Below are positions 22,605-25,140 of a stretch of 25,140 nucleotides of DNA, piece by piece. The notes below the pieces were generated by a model. It had not been told where the DNA came from, ran no database searches, and saw only the letters and a program-made list of their open reading frames with translations. Position 1 is the first letter of the stretch. Every line of letters starts with the position of its first letter. A program made the translations under genes and the position numbers. Source of the stretch: Actinomycetes bacterium (GTDB lineage: Bacteria > Actinomycetota > Acidimicrobiia > Acidimicrobiales > Palsa-688); contig JAKAXG010000006.1 in NCBI GenBank assembly GCA_021827225.1, positions 1-25,140 of the forward strand. Direction: 5' to 3'.

Positions 22605-23831
22605 TCAGTCCACGATGGCCGGGTAGACCAACGCCTTCAGCTGGGCCCGGAAGTTGAACGTTCCCGACGGCAGTAGCTGGGTCATGAACACGACCGCGAG
22701 ATCCTCCGCCGGGTCCACCCAGAAGAGGGTGGAGGCGGCTCCGCCCCACATGAACTCGCCGGCCGAGCCGATCACCCCCGTCGCCGCCGGGCTCTGACTG
22801 ACTGCCATACCCAGGCCGAAACCCATGCCTTCGAATCCGACCTCCCCGTAGCCTCCCGGGAGGGCGAACTCGGACATGGACCGGTTGCCGGGCAGATGGT
22901 TCACGGTCATGAGCTCGACCGTCTTGCGGCCGAGTACCCGCCGGCCATCGAGTTCACCGCCGTCGAGCAGCATCCGACAGAAGCGCAGATAATCGGAGGT
23001 GGTCGAGACCAGACCGCCTCCCCCCGAGAGGAAGGTGGGGGGCTGGAGGTAGGTGCTGTCCCTGGGATCGTCGACCAGAACGAGATCCTTGCGGCTGTTG
23101 CGCCCGTAACACGCCGCGAACCGCTCCACCCGGTCCTCCGAGACATGGAACGCGGTGTCCACCATGCCGAGCGGGGTGAAGATCTCCTCGGCCATGAACT
23201 GGTCCAGGCCGCGTCCCGTCATTATCTCGACCAGCCGCCCGCACACGTCGAGGCCCAGCGAGTAGAGCCAATGGCGGCCGGGGTGGAACCGCAGAGGCGT
23301 CTGAGCCAACCGGTCCATCATGGCGGCCAGGTCGTGGTCGAGGCGCGCCGGGCGATCCCGCCCGCGACGGCCGAGGGACTCGCTGTCGAGGTCGTCGTTG
23401 TCCCTGCCGTAGCCGATACCCGCCATGTGCATCATGAGGTCGCGGACCTGGACCGGCCGGGCCGGGTCGACCAGACGGCGCTCGCCGTCCGGCCCCCGCT
23501 CGGCCACCTTCAGCTCGCGCCATTCCGGGATGAACCGGGCCACCGGGTCGGTCAGCTGGAAGTAGCCGCGCTCGTACAGGGTCATCAGCGCCACTGCGGC
23601 GATGGGCTTGGTCATCGAGTAGATGCGCCACACGGTGTCGTCGCCGACGGGGGTGTTCCGTTCCCGGTCGGCCAGTCCCAGGATGGAGTGGTGGGCGACC
23701 GCCCCCCTGCGCAGCACCGCCACCTGGCATCCGGCGATCTTCCCCGGCTCGACGTAACGCTGAAGCAGGTGCTCGTCTATCCGCTGGAGGCGGCTCGAGT
23801 CCATCCCCGCGGCTTCAGCGTCCACTTTCAT
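22605..23831 (-). CDS. Cytoplasmic serine hydrolase, class C beta-lactamase fold (EstB-like)
   Basis: This 408-residue protein has the beta-lactamase/esterase fold but no signal peptide, so it probably acts in the cytoplasm. The SxxK motif is Ser72-Met-Thr-Lys75. Tyr190 is in YSL, where YxN would be, and a WGGAAST segment stands where the third motif is expected, as in EstB-type carboxylesterases. An ester or lactone substrate is therefore more likely than a beta-lactam. The ATG at 23831 follows the ribosome site AGGGGG. TACAGT at 23870-23865 may be the -10. The stop is 5 bases before the second, secreted hydrolase of the same superfamily. Confidence 0.92.
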   Translation of the reverse strand: MKVDAEAAGMDSSRLQRIDEHLLQRYVEPGKIAGCQVAVLRRGAVAHHSILGLADRERNTPVGDDTVWRIYSMTKPIAAVALMTLYERGYFQLTDPVARFIPEWRELKVAERGPDGERRLVDPARPVQVRDLMMHMAGIGYGRDNDDLDSESLGRRGRDRPARLDHDLAAMMDRLAQTPLRFHPGRHWLYSLGLDVCGRLVEIMTGRGLDQFMAEEIFTPLGMVDTAFHVSEDRVERFAACYGRNSRKDLVLVDDPRDSTYLQPPTFLSGGGGLVSTTSDYLRFCRMLLDGGELDGRRVLGRKTVELMTVNHLPGNRSMSEFALPGGYGEVGFEGMGFGLGMAVSQSPAATGVIGSAGEFMWGGAASTLFWVDPAEDLAVVFMTQLLPSGTFNFRAQLKALVYPAIVD

Positions 23832-23932
23832 CTGTCCCCCCTGGGCCCGACGACGGTCGATGCGACTGTAACAAGGGCCGGGCGTGCGATCGCGAGCAGC
23901 ACCGGGCCCGGCGCCGTGGAAGGCGACCGGGG

Positions 23933-24541
23933 TCAAGGCTCGAGGCAGAACGGGATCGAGTCGACAGCCCCGGCGGGGTTCTCGGTGGTGCCGTCAGGGG
24001 CGTAGATCTTGACGTAGCTCACCGAAGCGAACTGCCGGAGGGTCGGCATGATCTCGCCGGCGATGGTCATGGTGGACCCGCCGCTGGAGCAACCCCCGGA
24101 CAGGGTGACGTGGGCGACGCCGTTGTCGATGTGGAGTTTCTGGTAGCCGGTGGCGCCGGAGGTGATCAGGCGCAGGCCGCCCGCCTCCTCGGCCGGAGAG
24201 GGCCCGGCGAAGAGAGCGTCGAGGGCCCCGGCGGCGACAGCCGGCGGCTGCACACGCCGGTCAACCGGCTGGTACAGGGGCTCCTCTCCGGTGGCTGCGC
24301 GGTTCTGGTCGAGGAACCACACCTTCACCCCGACCGTCACCGGGGGTCGAGTCGTCGGCGCCGCCGGGGCGCGGCCGACGGGTGGAGCCACCGTGGCCGC
24401 CGGTGCGGTGGTGGAGGGGCCGGTGGCTGCTCGGGGGCCGCTGCTGCACGCAGCCAGCGTCACAACGGCCGCGAACCCGATCACCGCGGCATGCCGGAGC
24501 CGGTGGAGCTCGGATCTGAATGGTGGGTGACCTGTCCTCAT
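23933..24541 (-). CDS. GerMN-domain lipoprotein
   Basis: This 202-residue protein has a lipoprotein signal peptide (basic HRLRH, hydrophobic AAVIGFAAVVTLAAC, with Cys28 as the lipidated residue), a Thr/Ala/Pro-rich linker to about 70, and a GerMN domain starting at VGVKVWFLDQN and containing LDALFAGPSPAEEAGG and VAHVTLSGGCSSGG. The domain is named from the sporulation protein GerM, but many non-spore-forming actinobacteria carry GerMN lipoproteins, often as LpqB relatives linked to the cell wall. The ATG at 24541 gives a normal lipoprotein signal. An in-frame ATG at 24586 would add 15 residues before it and has no ribosome site. The two Cys in the domain could form a disulfide. Confidence 0.88.
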   Translation of the reverse strand: MRTGHPPFRSELHRLRHAAVIGFAAVVTLAACSSGPRAATGPSTTAPAATVAPPVGRAPAAPTTRPPVTVGVKVWFLDQNRAATGEEPLYQPVDRRVQPPAVAAGALDALFAGPSPAEEAGGLRLITSGATGYQKLHIDNGVAHVTLSGGCSSGGSTMTIAGEIMPTLRQFASVSYVKIYAPDGTTENPAGAVDSIPFCLEP

Positions 24542-24617
24542 GCCGTCCAAGGTGCGACCCCCGGGCGGCACCCGGACAGGGTCCATCCGACCTACTTCGA
24601 CCGGACCGGATGAACGG

Positions 24618-24650
24618 CACCAGCCGGAGCTGGTGCGGGGCTGCGCCCCG
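24618..24650. terminator. Two back-to-back hairpins
   Basis: CACCAGC-CGGA-GCTGGTG (24618-24635) and CGGGGC-TGC-GCCCCG (24636-24650) are both perfectly paired and directly adjacent. On the minus strand they begin one base after the stop of a possible small gene (TAG at 24654-24652). There is no T-tract. They would separate that gene from the GerMN lipoprotein gene. Confidence 0.55.
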
Positions 24651-24651
24651 A

Positions 24652-24813
24652 CTACCCCTCGGCCGCCGCGACGGCTGCCAGGGTCAGGCTGATCACGACC
24701 GCGGCATAGGCCGTGGCCACCGGGTGGAGGCCCAGGAGGCTGCCGAACCGGCCGGGGGAGAGCCCGGCGGAGAGTCCAGGTGAGGTATCCGGGGAGCCTG
24801 GCTCTCGCACCAC
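24652..24813 (-). CDS. Possible 53-residue single-span membrane protein
   Basis: This small frame begins with paired GTG codons (24813 and 24810) and ends in TAG at 24654-24652. The protein would be 53 residues, with a Pro/Gly/Ser-rich first half (MVREPGSPDTSPGLSAGLSP) and a hydrophobic C-terminal half (HPVATAYAAVVISLTLAAVAA) long enough for one membrane span. I do not recognise it. Support comes from its place: two tandem-hairpin blocks flank it at 24836-24870 and 24618-24650, as if it were its own unit. Against it are the missing ribosome site and promoter, and the ease with which such frames arise in G+C-rich DNA. The rest of the 24587-24870 gap shows no gene. Confidence 0.3.
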   Translation of the reverse strand: MVREPGSPDTSPGLSAGLSPGRFGSLLGLHPVATAYAAVVISLTLAAVAAAEG

Positions 24814-24835
24814 AATTGCAGCACCGTTCGCGTTG

Positions 24836-24870
24836 CGGCTGCGCAGCCGGGGCCGGGCGAGCCCGCCCGG
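24836..24870. terminator. Tandem hairpins after the partial YbjQ-like gene
   Basis: CCGGGCG-AGCC-CGCCCGG (24853-24870) directly follows the stop codon (24873-24871, minus strand). Three bases further on, CGGCTGCGCAGCCG (24836-24849) is a perfect palindrome that can fold as a 5-pair hairpin. No T-tract is present. Confidence 0.5.
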
Positions 24871-25140
24871 TCAGTCCCGGCCGCGCAGCCCCTTGGACAC
24901 GTCGAACAGGTTGACGGCGTCGTCGACGGCGACCACCACCCGGGGGGCGATGTAGCGGTGGCCGGCCCCGGCCAGGCCGATCGCCGTCCCCCAGGCGGTG
25001 AAGGCGATGACGTGGGAGGCGAAGGGCAGCGGCCGGTCCTGGTACTGGACTGCCACCACGCCGGTCGCCCCGATGGCGAGGGCGGCGGCCTGCAGGCGCT
25101 CCATGCCCTGCTCCCGGGCCTCGTACATGGCGTAGGTCAA
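24871..25140 (-). CDS. YbjQ-like (putative heavy-metal-binding) protein, C-terminal part
   Basis: The last 90 or so residues of a protein resembling the YbjQ/UPF0145 group are visible; the frame is open to the window edge, so the N-terminus is missing. The segments REQGMERLQAAALAIGATGVV and SHVIAFTAWGTAIGLAG match the helix-then-strand end of that family, compare QAKGADAVV and YGTAVR in the gene at 18755. The tail HRYIAPRVVVAVDDAVNLFDVSKGLRGRD is an extension beyond the normal end. The similarity is partial, so the assignment is moderate. The stop is followed at once by a perfect hairpin. Confidence 0.7.
   Translation of the reverse strand: MTYAMYEAREQGMERLQAAALAIGATGVVAVQYQDRPLPFASHVIAFTAWGTAIGLAGAGHRYIAPRVVVAVDDAVNLFDVSKGLRGRD

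Noticed and set aside
23899..23914. Palindromic GCACCGGGCCCGGCGC as a terminator
   Set aside because: It has no loop bases and could form only by self-pairing of two strands; composition bias is enough to explain it.
1..25140. CRISPR array, tRNA, transposase, integrase or prophage genes
   Set aside because: No regularly spaced repeats, no cloverleaf that I could trace and no recognisable mobile-element protein were seen by eye; a computed search was not possible.

Overview
The DNA is very G+C-rich and almost fully coding. Start codons are often GTG, genes overlap by 1-14 bases, and several genes appear to have leaderless promoters. Together with an F420-type luciferase-like oxidoreductase, an SCO6745-family protein, LivJ/H/M/G/F-type transport and Thr/Ala/Pro-rich lipoproteins, this points to an actinobacterium (Actinomycetota). 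Acidimicrobiia or a relative would fit, but that is a guess from protein style, not a demonstrated placement. No rRNA, tRNA, CRISPR array, transposase or integrase is visible.

Layout. (1) 2-4091, + strand: the end of a cytochrome P450, then a three-subunit molybdenum hydroxylase in the order FAD subunit, iron-sulfur subunit, large subunit. The order is that of CO dehydrogenase, but the active-site loop is not. (2) 4140-5773, +: a TetR regulator with a leaderless promoter and a palindrome over its -10, closely followed by a TauD/TfdA-type dioxygenase. (3) 12370 down to 5713, - strand: a compact six-gene catabolic-looking operon (SnoaL-like protein, F420-type LLM oxidoreductase, SDR, 2,4-dienoyl-CoA reductase-like flavoenzyme, amidase, EamA permease), preceded on the same strand by a second TetR gene (12406-13017). 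(4) 13248-17976, +, divergent: a branched-chain-type ABC importer with fused LivH-LivM permease, two ATPases and a lipoprotein receptor. (5) 18144-21100: small conserved genes (a 111-residue hypothetical with a possible leader peptide, a YbjQ-like protein, an SCO6745-family protein, an S4 RNA-binding protein, a dienelactone hydrolase). (6) 25140 down to 21217, -: a partial YbjQ-like gene, a possible 53-residue membrane protein, a GerMN lipoprotein and two adjacent serine beta-lactamase-fold hydrolases.

The most interesting signal is a shared 15-base motif, CGAC-NN-CTGTYGCWT. It occurs in front of the SnoaL-led operon, in front of the second TetR gene, and just upstream of the ABC importer start. 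At the first two sites it fills the spacer of similarly built promoter-like sequences. This suggests that the TetR, the importer and the catabolic operon form one regulon: an uptake-and-degradation system for an unknown, probably amide- or ring-containing acid or xenobiotic. The substrate cannot be read from sequence.

Regions 5 and 6 also hold several strong G+C-rich stem-loops without T-tracts that follow genes directly, including one between convergent genes whose arms contain both stop codons.
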